Assembly (NCBI GenBank): GCA_018261615.1
Contig: JAGTSE010000045.1
Span: 1 to 33,202, forward strand
Length of the DNA: 33,202 nt
DNA from: Pseudomonadota bacterium
Lineage (GTDB): Bacteria > Pseudomonadota > Gammaproteobacteria > Enterobacterales > Enterobacteriaceae
Reading direction: 5' to 3'
Part shown: piece by piece, positions 15,311-22,611 of the stretch
Layout: every line of letters begins with the position of its first letter
Numbering within the stretch: position 1 is the stretch's first letter
Translations under genes and position numbers: made by a program
The notes under the pieces: generated by a model
Told to the model about the DNA's origin: nothing
Databases searched by the model: none
What the model saw: only the letters and a program-made list of their open reading frames with translations

Positions 15311-16129
15311 ATGACATCGCATAAACGTTTAACCAATCTGACCGCAAGCTTGTTCGGCATCGCTGTAATGCTCTCAGCCAGCTTCAGTGCCCGGGCGACA
15401 AGTGATAACAATCCGTACGGCTTAATTGATCCGGGACATCTGCGTGTGGCGAGTCTCGGTGACGCAAAGCCTTATACCTTTACTGACAAAAGCGGCAATT
15501 TCACTGGATTTGACGTCGAATTCTTTAAAAATGTCGCGCATCGTATCGGGATTGATAAGGTTGATTTTGTTGGACAGGATTTCTCCGCCATCCTTCCTGC
15601 CGTCGCTAATGGACAATATGACGCCGGGGTGGCCGCAATCGGTATTACCCCTGCACGCGAAAAAACCGTCGATTTTTCGACAGGTTATCTGGCGGGTTAT
15701 CTGACGGTGTTAACCGGCAGTGATTCCGGCGTGAAAAACGTTGAGACTCTGGCTCATAAACGGCTGGGTGTGATCCAGGGGACACTCCAGGAAAGCTATG
15801 CGCTGCAGCACTTCAAACAGACCGATCTGGTTCGTTTCCCTGATAACAACGCCGCTGTCTCTGCGCTGAATAACGGCACGCTTGATGCGATGTTCCTTGA
15901 TTACGAAGCCGCCAAGGATTATGCAGCCCGCTTCAAACTGGTTATGGCCGCTAATATTCCCTCTTTTGATGCTCCTGCGGGCGTGGCGATAGCTAAAAAC
16001 AAGCCAGCTTTTAAAGCTGCGCTGGATAAAGCCATCAAAGATGCGATGCAGGATGGTACCTGGAAAAAGCTCTACGAGAAGTGGTTCCCGGGTTCGCCGA
16101 TGCCTGAACAGTATCTGCCACACCATTAA
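15311..16129 (+). CDS. Periplasmic amino-acid-type binding protein (SBP family 3)
   Basis: Periplasmic substrate-binding component of a polar-amino-acid-type (PAAT) ABC importer. Residues 1-29 are a signal peptide ending SFSARA. The mature part shows family 3 landmarks: YTFTDKSGNFTGFDVEFFKNVAHRIG near the start, DAGVAAIGITPAREKTVDFSTGY, then DAMFLDYEAAKDYA and WKKLYEKWFPGSPMP at the end. I chose ATG 15311 because it opens the signal peptide and has GGAAGAG in front; the frame is open upstream but runs through the operators. Length is 272 residues, normal for the family. It is the first gene of an operon with permease and ATPase. The ligand cannot be deduced, but opines or modified amino acids are plausible given the two oxidoreductases downstream. 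Confidence 0.92.
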   Translation: MTSHKRLTNLTASLFGIAVMLSASFSARATSDNNPYGLIDPGHLRVASLGDAKPYTFTDKSGNFTGFDVEFFKNVAHRIGIDKVDFVGQDFSAILPAVANGQYDAGVAAIGITPAREKTVDFSTGYLAGYLTVLTGSDSGVKNVETLAHKRLGVIQGTLQESYALQHFKQTDLVRFPDNNAAVSALNNGTLDAMFLDYEAAKDYAARFKLVMAANIPSFDAPAGVAIAKNKPAFKAALDKAIKDAMQDGTWKKLYEKWFPGSPMPEQYLPHH

Positions 16130-16135
16130 TCCTCC

Positions 16136-16187
16136 CGCACATCCTGTGTGCGTGTGAATGCTTCCGGTGATGGCTCTGTCCATCACC
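16136..16187 (+). promoter_or_regulatory. Two tandem hairpins between binding-protein and permease genes
   Basis: CGCACA/TGTGCG (16136-16141 with 16147-16152) and a perfect 8-bp stem GGTGATGG/CCATCACC (16166-16173 with 16180-16187) lie in the 76-base gap. There is no U-run. Such hairpins commonly stabilise the upstream mRNA so that the binding protein is made in excess over the membrane components. Confidence 0.6.
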
Positions 16188-16205
16188 CGCAACAGAGAAT
16201 CGGCT

Positions 16206-17012
16206 ATGGATCTGATCACTATTCTTTCGCGTACTTTCTTCGATATTCCTTCGATGATGGACGTACTGCCACAATTGCTGGCAACGGGGATGGTTAACAC
16301 TATTATCATCTCAGTGTCTGCCACCGTTCTTGGTACCTTTTTCGGCCTAATACTGGCGCTGATGGGGATTTCCCCTTCACGCTGGCTGCGCGTACCCGCC
16401 CGGCTTTATACCGATCTGTTTCGCGGCTTGCCTTCTATCCTCACCATTTTGCTGATTGGTCAGGGGCTGGCGCGCTTCAGTTACCAAATGTTCGGTCCAA
16501 CCCCTTATCCGCTGGGTATTTTTGCCCTGAGCCTGATTGCAAGCGCTTACATGGGAGAAATCTTTCGTGCGGGTATTCAGAGTGTCGAACAAGGGCAGAT
16601 GGAAGCCTGCCGGGCGCTGGGCATGAGTTATAGCCGGGCGATGCGGCTGGTGATCATTCCTCAGGGTATCCGTCGCGTGTTACCCGCCATTGTTAATCAG
16701 TTCATCGCCATCATCAAAGACTCTTCACTGGTGTATCTGCTGGGGCTGATGACGAATCAGCGTGAACTGTTCCGCGTTGGCCAGGATGCTGCGGTACTCA
16801 GTGGTAATTTGTCTCCTCTGATGCTGGCCGGTCTGTTTTATCTGGTTATCACAGTGCCACTGACACATGCAGTCAACCACATCGACATTCGTTACCGTAC
16901 CGGACGACGACGCGCAACGGCGCCCCAAAGCGGTCTAAAAGAAATCGATGAAGTGAAAGTGAAACGGGCGGTTGTGCCCACTGTATCCCTGACCAGCGAA
17001 CAAGGACACTGA
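16206..17012 (+). CDS. ABC transporter permease, polar amino acid type
   Basis: Inner-membrane permease of the HisMQ/GlnP family; its partner ATPase follows after one base. The family core is visible: TGMVNTIIISVSATVLGTFFGLIL at the start, LFRGLPSILTILLI, then the EAA loop EACRALGMSYSRAMRLVIIPQGIRRVLPAIVNQFIAIIKDSSLVY that contacts the ATPase. About five membrane segments are expected. I chose ATG 16206 (MDLITILSRTFFDIP) because of GAGAA 7 bases upstream; the open frame to 16158 lies inside the two hairpins. Length is 268 residues with a polar C-terminal tail of about 35 residues that is longer than usual. Only one permease is present, so it probably forms a homodimer. Confidence 0.92.
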   Translation: MDLITILSRTFFDIPSMMDVLPQLLATGMVNTIIISVSATVLGTFFGLILALMGISPSRWLRVPARLYTDLFRGLPSILTILLIGQGLARFSYQMFGPTPYPLGIFALSLIASAYMGEIFRAGIQSVEQGQMEACRALGMSYSRAMRLVIIPQGIRRVLPAIVNQFIAIIKDSSLVYLLGLMTNQRELFRVGQDAAVLSGNLSPLMLAGLFYLVITVPLTHAVNHIDIRYRTGRRRATAPQSGLKEIDEVKVKRAVVPTVSLTSEQGH

Positions 17013-17013
17013 G

Positions 17014-17760
17014 ATGGCAACTTCCTCTGCATTTCACGGCGCAAGCCTTGAGCTGCGAAATCTGACTCTTGCGTACGGCCCGATTGAAGTGCTGCGCAAT
17101 GTGTCGCTACACATCGCACCCGGCACCACAACCTGCATCATTGGACCTTCCGGGTCAGGAAAATCGACCTTACTGCGGGGGATTAACCGTCTGCATGAAC
17201 CCAAAAGCGGCGATGTATTGCTCGCTGGCCGCTCTGTATTAAAAGACAAACCAGATGCGCTGCGACTGCGCATTGGCATGGTATTTCAGCACTTCAATCT
17301 GTTTCCCGATCATAGTGCGCTGGAAAACGTCGCGCTGGCGCCGTGGAAAGTAAAAGGGCGCTCAAAAGCAGAGGCAATGGTCATTGCCAGGCAGCGTCTG
17401 GCAGAAGTGGGATTAGCACAGCGCGCCAATCATCGGCCGCGCGATCTATCCGGCGGCCAGCAACAGCGCGTGGCAATAGCGCGCGCGCTGGCGATGGAGC
17501 CGGAAGTGATGCTGTTTGACGAAGCGACTTCCGCGCTCGATCCCGAACTGGTGAAAGGTGTGTTGACGCTGATGGCCGATTTGTGTCAGCGCGGCATGAC
17601 AATGGTAGTGGTGACCCATGAGATGGGATTCGCCCGGCGCGTCGCCGACCAGGTGGTTTTTATGGATGAAGGCGAGATCGTAGAAGCAGGTACGCCCGAG
17701 CAAATGTTTGAACGCCCCCAGTCTGCACGTTTACAGCGTTTTTTATCGGAGGTGCTCTGA
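17014..17760 (+). CDS. ABC transporter ATP-binding protein, polar amino acid type
   Basis: Cytoplasmic ATPase that powers the importer encoded just upstream. Walker A GPSGSGKST begins at residue 44, the Q-loop Gln92 is in MVFQHFNLFPDHSALENV, the signature LSGGQQQRVAIARAL begins at 145, Walker B VMLFDEATSALDP begins at 165, and the switch His is in VVVTHEMGFARRVAD. These are all intact. The 248 residues match the GlnQ/HisP family length (about 240-257). The start ATG 17014 follows the permease stop after one base, and the stop codon overlaps the start of the oxidoreductase gene by one base (TGATG), indicating coupled translation. Confidence 0.95.
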   Translation: MATSSAFHGASLELRNLTLAYGPIEVLRNVSLHIAPGTTTCIIGPSGSGKSTLLRGINRLHEPKSGDVLLAGRSVLKDKPDALRLRIGMVFQHFNLFPDHSALENVALAPWKVKGRSKAEAMVIARQRLAEVGLAQRANHRPRDLSGGQQQRVAIARALAMEPEVMLFDEATSALDPELVKGVLTLMADLCQRGMTMVVVTHEMGFARRVADQVVFMDEGEIVEAGTPEQMFERPQSARLQRFLSEVL

Positions 17761-18833
17761 TGCCGCATTGCACTGTTTCTGGCCCTATCCGCACGGCTCT
17801 GGTGGGCTTTGGTATTGCCGGAAAAATCTTTCACGCGCCGCTAATTTCACATAATGCAGACTACCTGCTGGCGGTGATTGTCAGCCGCGATGAACAGCGC
17901 GTGGCATCGGCACGACAATTGTATCCACAGGCACGGATTGTGTCGGACTGGTCCTCACTGCTACATCTTATCGACAGTGGTGACATCGCATTAGATCTCA
18001 TCGTACTGGCTACGCCGCCCATGCAGCATCGTGATCAGGCTTTACAGGCCAGTCTGCGCGGCATTCATTTGGTGGTAGACAAACCTTTTGCCCCGGATGT
18101 GGAAGCGGCGGAAGCGATGATTAACGCAGCCCGGCAAGTCAGTACCTTGTTGACGGTATTTCACAACCGCCGCTGGGATGGCGATTTTCTCACGCTCAAA
18201 CGCCTGGTACAGGAAGAAGCGTTTGGCATGGTAAGAAGTTTTGAGTCTCGCTTCGAGTGGTGGCGCCCTGAAGGCTTTGGCAACTGGCGTGACAAGGCCA
18301 CGATTGCGCAGGGTGGCGGCCTGCTGCTGGATCTCGGTAGTCACCTGATTGATCAGGCGATGCAGTTATTCGGTCAGGTTCAGGAGGCCAGCGCGGAGTT
18401 GGCGAGGCATTCCGGCAATCAGTCTGACTGTGACGAGGATTGTTTCGTCTCATTACTGCATAAAAACGGCGTCCGTTCGCGGCTGTGGATGAATGGTCAG
18501 GCCGCGCTGAATGCGCCGCGCTTCCATCTGTTGGGCAGCAAGCGCGCCTTTACCCATTGGAGTCTGGATAACCAGGAGCCGCAGCTTGCCGCAGGTATGT
18601 CTCCTGCGGACAGCCAGTACGGCGTTACGCCTCCTGAAAGGTATGCCCGGGCAGGCACAACGGATGAAATCGATGCTGTTCCCCTGCAACGTGGTGACTA
18701 TCCCGCGTTTTATCAGCTGCTGGCCAGCGCGCTTTTGCATGGCGGCCCTCCTCCTGTCGAGGCAGAGGAGGGGCTTGCGGTGCTGAAGCTTATCGAACAA
18801 CTCCATCGACAAAACTGCGTACGTACTGCCTGA
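17760..18833 (+). CDS. Gfo/Idh/MocA-family oxidoreductase, YdgJ-like
   Basis: Probable NAD(P)-dependent dehydrogenase acting on the imported compound or a breakdown product. The Rossmann motif GFGIAGK is at residues 16-22, the cofactor-binding DKP at 107-109 (VVDKPFAPDVE), and the catalytic region GGGLLLDLGSHLIDQA at 185-200 with an Asp and a His in the usual places. HNRRWDGDFLTLK at 135-147 is very close to the same stretch in E. coli YdgJ, the nearest relative I know. Length is 357 residues, normal for the family. It overlaps the ATPase stop codon by one base, so it belongs to the operon. The family name comes partly from MocA of rhizopine catabolism, but substrate cannot be inferred from sequence alone. 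Confidence 0.9.
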   Translation: MPHCTVSGPIRTALVGFGIAGKIFHAPLISHNADYLLAVIVSRDEQRVASARQLYPQARIVSDWSSLLHLIDSGDIALDLIVLATPPMQHRDQALQASLRGIHLVVDKPFAPDVEAAEAMINAARQVSTLLTVFHNRRWDGDFLTLKRLVQEEAFGMVRSFESRFEWWRPEGFGNWRDKATIAQGGGLLLDLGSHLIDQAMQLFGQVQEASAELARHSGNQSDCDEDCFVSLLHKNGVRSRLWMNGQAALNAPRFHLLGSKRAFTHWSLDNQEPQLAAGMSPADSQYGVTPPERYARAGTTDEIDAVPLQRGDYPAFYQLLASALLHGGPPPVEAEEGLAVLKLIEQLHRQNCVRTA

Positions 18834-18862
18834 CAGGCGAAACTCTTTAACAGAAGGAATAA

Positions 18863-19984
18863 ATGATGACAGACAAATCTGTGGCCAAAACCGTTGTTGT
18901 GTTAGGTGGTGGAATTCTGGGCGTATCAACCGCATGGCATCTGGCCAAAGCCGGTGCCAAAGTGACGCTGGTAACCGACGCGGGACTCTGTTCCGGCGCG
19001 TCGGGCCGTTCACTTTCCTGGCTTAACTCCGCTGGCGAACGTTCTCAGCCTTATCATGCGCTGAGAATGGCAGGCATCGACCGTTACCGTACGCTGTTTG
19101 CACGCTATCCCGATCTTGACTGGCTGCGTTTCGATGGCGCGCTGTTCTGGGCCGCTGATGATGAGGCGGGGATGAAAGCACGCCATGATTACGAAAAAGC
19201 GCATGGTTACGATTCACACCTTATTGAACAAACTGCGGTAAGTGATGTTGATCCACAGGTGAACAGAGCCGCGCTCGCCAGAGTGGTGATTGCTAATCCG
19301 GGTGAAGGGTGGGTCAGCCTGCCACATCTTGTGGATCATCTCGTTCAGGAATTAAGAGCAGCGGGTGGCGAAATCATTGAGCATGCCGGAAAAGCAAGTG
19401 TGATAACTGACGCCGGGCACGCGACTGGCGTTCGCAGCGAGAAAGGTGGGGAATTCAGCGCAGACAGGGTGCTGGTAGCATGTGGCCCCTGGACTCCCGA
19501 TGTTGTCGCTCCGCTTGGGGTGCACATTCCGAACGGTTCACCTGTTTCCATGCTGGTCAGCAGCACAGCACATGATCACGGTCTGCGGGTTGTCATGAAC
19601 ACGCCACGCGCGGCAATTCGCCCAAACCCCGGAAATACACTGGCGGTTGATCATGACTGGTATGAAGAGAATATCGTTGCACATGCCGATGGTCAGTACA
19701 GTATTGATCAATCGGTTATCAGCCAGTTAATGGCCGAAGCCGGCAAATTGATTGGTGATGGTTCCACGCTGGAGGCAGAGAGCTGGAAAATTGGGTTGAA
19801 GCCCATTCCGGGCGATGGTGAACCGGTTATCGGGGAACTCAAAAACGTTCCTGGGTGTTTTGTTGCATTTACTCATTCGGGAGCAACGCTGGCGTTGATT
19901 TTAGGCGAGCTTCTTACGGATGAAATTCTCACGGGCATAAAGCACCCCATGCTCGCCACTTTCCGGCCGGAAAGATTTAGCTAG
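18863..19984 (+). CDS. FAD-dependent amine/amino-acid oxidoreductase (DAO family)
   Basis: Flavoprotein of the D-amino-acid oxidase fold, the group that includes DadA, sarcosine oxidase, glycine oxidase and opine oxidase subunits; it probably oxidises a C-N bond of the imported compound. The FAD-binding VVVLGGGILGVSTAWHLAKAG starts at residue 11. SGASGRSLSWLNSAGERS near residue 45 is the second flavin-contact region, and ILGELLTDEIL lies near the C-terminus. Length is 373 residues, within the family range. The ATG at 18863 has AAGGAA 6 bases upstream; the next codon is also ATG. It is the last gene of the operon, 29 bases after the Gfo/Idh gene. It lacks a signal peptide and so is cytoplasmic or membrane-associated. 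Confidence 0.9.
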   Translation: MMTDKSVAKTVVVLGGGILGVSTAWHLAKAGAKVTLVTDAGLCSGASGRSLSWLNSAGERSQPYHALRMAGIDRYRTLFARYPDLDWLRFDGALFWAADDEAGMKARHDYEKAHGYDSHLIEQTAVSDVDPQVNRAALARVVIANPGEGWVSLPHLVDHLVQELRAAGGEIIEHAGKASVITDAGHATGVRSEKGGEFSADRVLVACGPWTPDVVAPLGVHIPNGSPVSMLVSSTAHDHGLRVVMNTPRAAIRPNPGNTLAVDHDWYEENIVAHADGQYSIDQSVISQLMAEAGKLIGDGSTLEAESWKIGLKPIPGDGEPVIGELKNVPGCFVAFTHSGATLALILGELLTDEILTGIKHPMLATFRPERFS

Positions 19985-20181
19985 GAGAATCGCCAGCGCC
20001 GTTATGGTTGTGGCGCAGGAGGATATCTTCATCGATGGGTATCTAATAGCGGGCAGGCCAATTTAACCGAAGGTATCGTGGAGCATTTCCCCGGCTGCGG
20101 TTTTGCTCCAGTCCACGCATTATCTGCTGCATCTATAGTAGTCTTCACCCTGTCCACAGGACGGGGTTTTGAGCCAGGAAT

Positions 20182-20203
20182 AAAAACCGGCCAACAGGCC
20201 GGT
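20182..20203 (-). terminator. Terminator of the minus-strand Gfo/Idh gene
   Basis: ACCGGCC (20186-20192) and GGCCGGT (20197-20203) form a 7-bp stem with loop AACA; on the minus strand it is followed by five U residues. It lies 80 bases beyond the stop codon of the oxidoreductase gene at 20284-21435. The stem is also part of a coding-like stretch, so the assignment is not certain. Confidence 0.6.
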
Positions 20204-20238
20204 AAAGAAGATGCCCAGTCCGTACCGCCATGACAAAG

Positions 20239-20265
20239 CTCGCGATCAGGGGGCGGGATCGCGAG
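20239..20265. repeat. 9-bp inverted repeat downstream of the Gfo/Idh gene
   Basis: CTCGCGATC (20239-20247) and GATCGCGAG (20257-20265) are perfectly complementary around AGGGGGCGG. There is no U-run. It lies 18 bases past the end of the minus-strand gene and probably stabilises the mRNA 3' end or cooperates with the terminator. Confidence 0.55.
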
Positions 20266-20283
20266 ACTGTGGCCGTTATAGGG

Positions 20284-21435
20284 CTACTTTTTCCCCAGGT
20301 TGGCGTCAAATTGTTGCCAGCTGTCTGTCATATCCACCACGGTTTTCGATTTTCGCGCTTCGTCGATTTTTATCGCAGTGAGTCCGGCTTCCAGTGCGTC
20401 CACCACTGTTACTTTCAGCGGCGTTCCTTGTTTAATATGTTTCACAATCTCTTCGGCCATCAGCGCATCAGCACCATAGTGACCATCGTAAGCGTTGCCG
20501 CTGTAGGTGGTGTCCACTTCACGCTCACCGGTACGGGCGTTGTGCACGCGGAAATAGTTACGCACAAAGTCACCTTCAGCCATGCCGTCGGTGCCCATTA
20601 CGCAGAAACGACGGAACTCATCCGGCACATTGAGGTTGGCGTGAAAGGCCAGAGTTGCACCACCGGCGTATTCAATGATGGCGGTCTGGTAATCGACGAT
20701 ATCGGCGTCGCTATCAAACACCGCGTCGGTACTTGACCAGCCGCTCGGTTTGATATGATACAACTCGGAATCAGGTGTGACGGCACCCTGCGGCGCGTGT
20801 TGCGGAGTAAAGGATTTACGGCCACCAAAGCTGGCGACACGCACCGGGCGCTCACCCATCAAGCCCTGATAAAGATCGATATCGTGGCAGCATTTTTCCA
20901 GAATGTACGGACCGGCGTATTTCTCCAGCCTACGCCAGTCGCGCTGGAAGAAGGCACCATGGTATGGCTTGATATGTTCGGTGGCTTCGATGGAAGTGAT
21001 CTCTCCGAGGCGTTTATCATCACGCGCCATCAGCAGGTCGTGGTACAGCGGCGAGTAGCGCAGCACCAGACCGACCAGAATACGTTCGTGACCATACTGC
21101 TGCACCAGCCGCGCCATCGACATCGTCTGTTCTTCATTGATTACTACTGGTTTCTCGGTGAAGACGGTATAACCCGCGGCCAGCCCCTGACGAATATGCT
21201 CAAGATGCATAAAGTTCGGTGAGCCGATCAGCAACAGATCAAAACCGCCATGACTCAGCAGTGCGTCGGTGCTGTCGAATGCTTTGCCGGGATCGATACC
21301 GAAGGTGTGAAGATTGGGTAAACCCGCCGGAGCCGGATCGACATAACCCACTACTGAGAACTCTGTATCGGCTTTGCTGAACTCTTTCACCACATGGGAA
21401 AGACGAAAGCCAAGACCAATAATGCCCACTTTCAT
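20284..21435 (-). CDS. Gfo/Idh/MocA-family oxidoreductase, second type
   Basis: Probable NAD(P)-dependent sugar or glycoside oxidoreductase. Residues 1-35 form the Rossmann start (MKVGIIGLGFRLSHVV then VVGYVDP), the cofactor motif EKP is at 94-96 (VFTEKPVV), and the catalytic segment ILEKCCHDIDLYQGLMG runs from about 178 with Lys181, His184 and Asp185 as likely active residues. Length is 383 residues. It is not closely related to the Gfo/Idh protein at 17760-18833. It is divergent from the kinase and regulator genes across an AT-rich gap, which suggests shared control. This fold also includes NAD-dependent glycosidases (GH109 and relatives); with no conventional hydrolase nearby, such a role is possible but unproven. 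Start ATG 21435 has AGGGG 8 bases upstream. Confidence 0.88.
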   Translation of the reverse strand: MKVGIIGLGFRLSHVVKEFSKADTEFSVVGYVDPAPAGLPNLHTFGIDPGKAFDSTDALLSHGGFDLLLIGSPNFMHLEHIRQGLAAGYTVFTEKPVVINEEQTMSMARLVQQYGHERILVGLVLRYSPLYHDLLMARDDKRLGEITSIEATEHIKPYHGAFFQRDWRRLEKYAGPYILEKCCHDIDLYQGLMGERPVRVASFGGRKSFTPQHAPQGAVTPDSELYHIKPSGWSSTDAVFDSDADIVDYQTAIIEYAGGATLAFHANLNVPDEFRRFCVMGTDGMAEGDFVRNYFRVHNARTGEREVDTTYSGNAYDGHYGADALMAEEIVKHIKQGTPLKVTVVDALEAGLTAIKIDEARKSKTVVDMTDSWQQFDANLGKK

Positions 21436-21573
21436 GTTATACCCCTGAAGCTCGTTGCCTGTTAGCTGCCCAACCCATCAGGCGGCTGATAATCTGACCG
21501 CTAACTTATTACGGCAGAAAAACTAATGTCAATGATCATCCTGAGCGTAAAAATCGTTATTTTTATTATTTAT

Positions 21574-21587
21574 ATGATTTTAATCAT
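21574..21587. promoter_or_regulatory. Inverted repeat in the divergent Gfo/Idh-kinase promoter region
   Basis: ATGATT-TT-AATCAT lies near the middle of the 269-base AT-rich gap (21436-21704) between the two divergent genes. It could be an operator for the ROK regulator encoded nearby, since ROK proteins such as NagC and Mlc bind AT-rich palindromes, but I have no direct match to a known site. Confidence 0.35.
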
Positions 21588-21704
21588 TTTTATTTTGTGT
21601 TGTATCTTCCATATTTATTTGTTATTGCGATTTAAGTTTTTTTACCCTATCTTTCGCACATCTAGAAAGGGTCATCCCGAGCGGTGCCGGGTAGGAGGAA
21701 GCGT

Positions 21705-22583
21705 GTGCAGTCACTGATGCTGGGTATTGATGGTGGTGGTACGCGCTGTCGTGGACGTCTCACCGACGCTCAGGGGCAGTTGCTGGCGGAAGCGCGCGGC
21801 GGGCCAGCCAATGTCTGGTCGCACTTTGAAGCGGCAATTGACGCTATTGACCGGGTGATTGACGATCTTTTTACTCAGGCGGCATTGTCGGCGGCGGCGC
21901 GGGCACAAACCGTGCTGGTGGCGGGTCTCGCGGGGGCGAATGTGGCTTCGGTCAAAGCGCGTCTGGATAGCTGGCAGCCGGTCTGCCAGTCGCGCTATGT
22001 TTTTACCGATGTCGAAACCGCCTGCGCCGGGGCGCATAATGGCGCGCCAGGGGCGGTATTTATCACCGGCACCGGCAGCCAGGGCGCGGTGTGGGATGGC
22101 ACGCAGTTTACACTAATCGGCGGCTGGGGATTTGCCCTTTCCGATGCCGGTTCAGGTGCGGTGCTGGGGCAGCGTGCGCTCCGGCTGGCGCTGCTGGCCC
22201 ATGAAGGCATTGTGCCATCCTCGGCGCTGACACAGCATATCATGGCGCATTACCACGACAGCCCGGAACAGATGCTAATCTGGTCGCGTCAGGCGACGCC
22301 AGCCGACTGGGGCCGGATAGTGCCGGACGTTTTCGCCGCTGCCCATGCGGGGGATGTGCATGGCGCCGCGCTGGTTCAGCAAACCGCTGCGGACATCGCC
22401 CAGATGATACAGCCGCTACTGGCGCGCAGCCACGGTAAGCTGGCTTTGATGGGGGGGCTGGCCGCGCCGATTCAGCCCTGGCTTCCGGCGGATATCGCTG
22501 CACTACTGGTGCCACCGCAGGGCGATGCGCTGAGCGGTGCGCTACGGCTTGCCAGCCAGTTTAGTATGAACCAACCCGCGTAA
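21705..22583 (+). CDS. BadF/BadG-type N-acetylglucosamine-kinase-like protein
   Basis: Probable cytoplasmic sugar kinase of the ASKHA fold. The phosphate-1 motif GIDGGGTRCRGRLTD is at residues 7-21, a central GTGSQGAVWDG resembles the second phosphate site, and GGWGFALSDAGSGAVLGQRAL is characteristic of eukaryote-type GlcNAc kinases and MurK-like BadF/BadG proteins. I chose GTG 21705 because AGGAGG ends 6 bases upstream, an ideal Shine-Dalgarno; a GTG at 21684 would precede that site and an ATG at 21717 would be 18 bases from it. Length is 292 residues, normal for the group. It is followed after 28 bases by the ROK regulator, forming a two-gene unit. The likely substrate is GlcNAc, a related amino sugar or glucosamine, by family analogy only. 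Confidence 0.85.
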   Translation: MQSLMLGIDGGGTRCRGRLTDAQGQLLAEARGGPANVWSHFEAAIDAIDRVIDDLFTQAALSAAARAQTVLVAGLAGANVASVKARLDSWQPVCQSRYVFTDVETACAGAHNGAPGAVFITGTGSQGAVWDGTQFTLIGGWGFALSDAGSGAVLGQRALRLALLAHEGIVPSSALTQHIMAHYHDSPEQMLIWSRQATPADWGRIVPDVFAAAHAGDVHGAALVQQTAADIAQMIQPLLARSHGKLALMGGLAAPIQPWLPADIAALLVPPQGDALSGALRLASQFSMNQPA

Positions 22584-22611
22584 CCTTTTCATTCTGCTGA
22601 TAAAGAGAACC

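Noticed and set aside
15710..16324. 204-codon antisense frame across the end of the binding-protein gene and the permease start
   Set aside because: It covers two real genes on the other strand and shows no domain.
20230..20736. 168-codon plus-strand frame opposite the second Gfo/Idh gene
   Set aside because: Its sense counterpart has clear Gfo/Idh motifs; this frame has no family resemblance.
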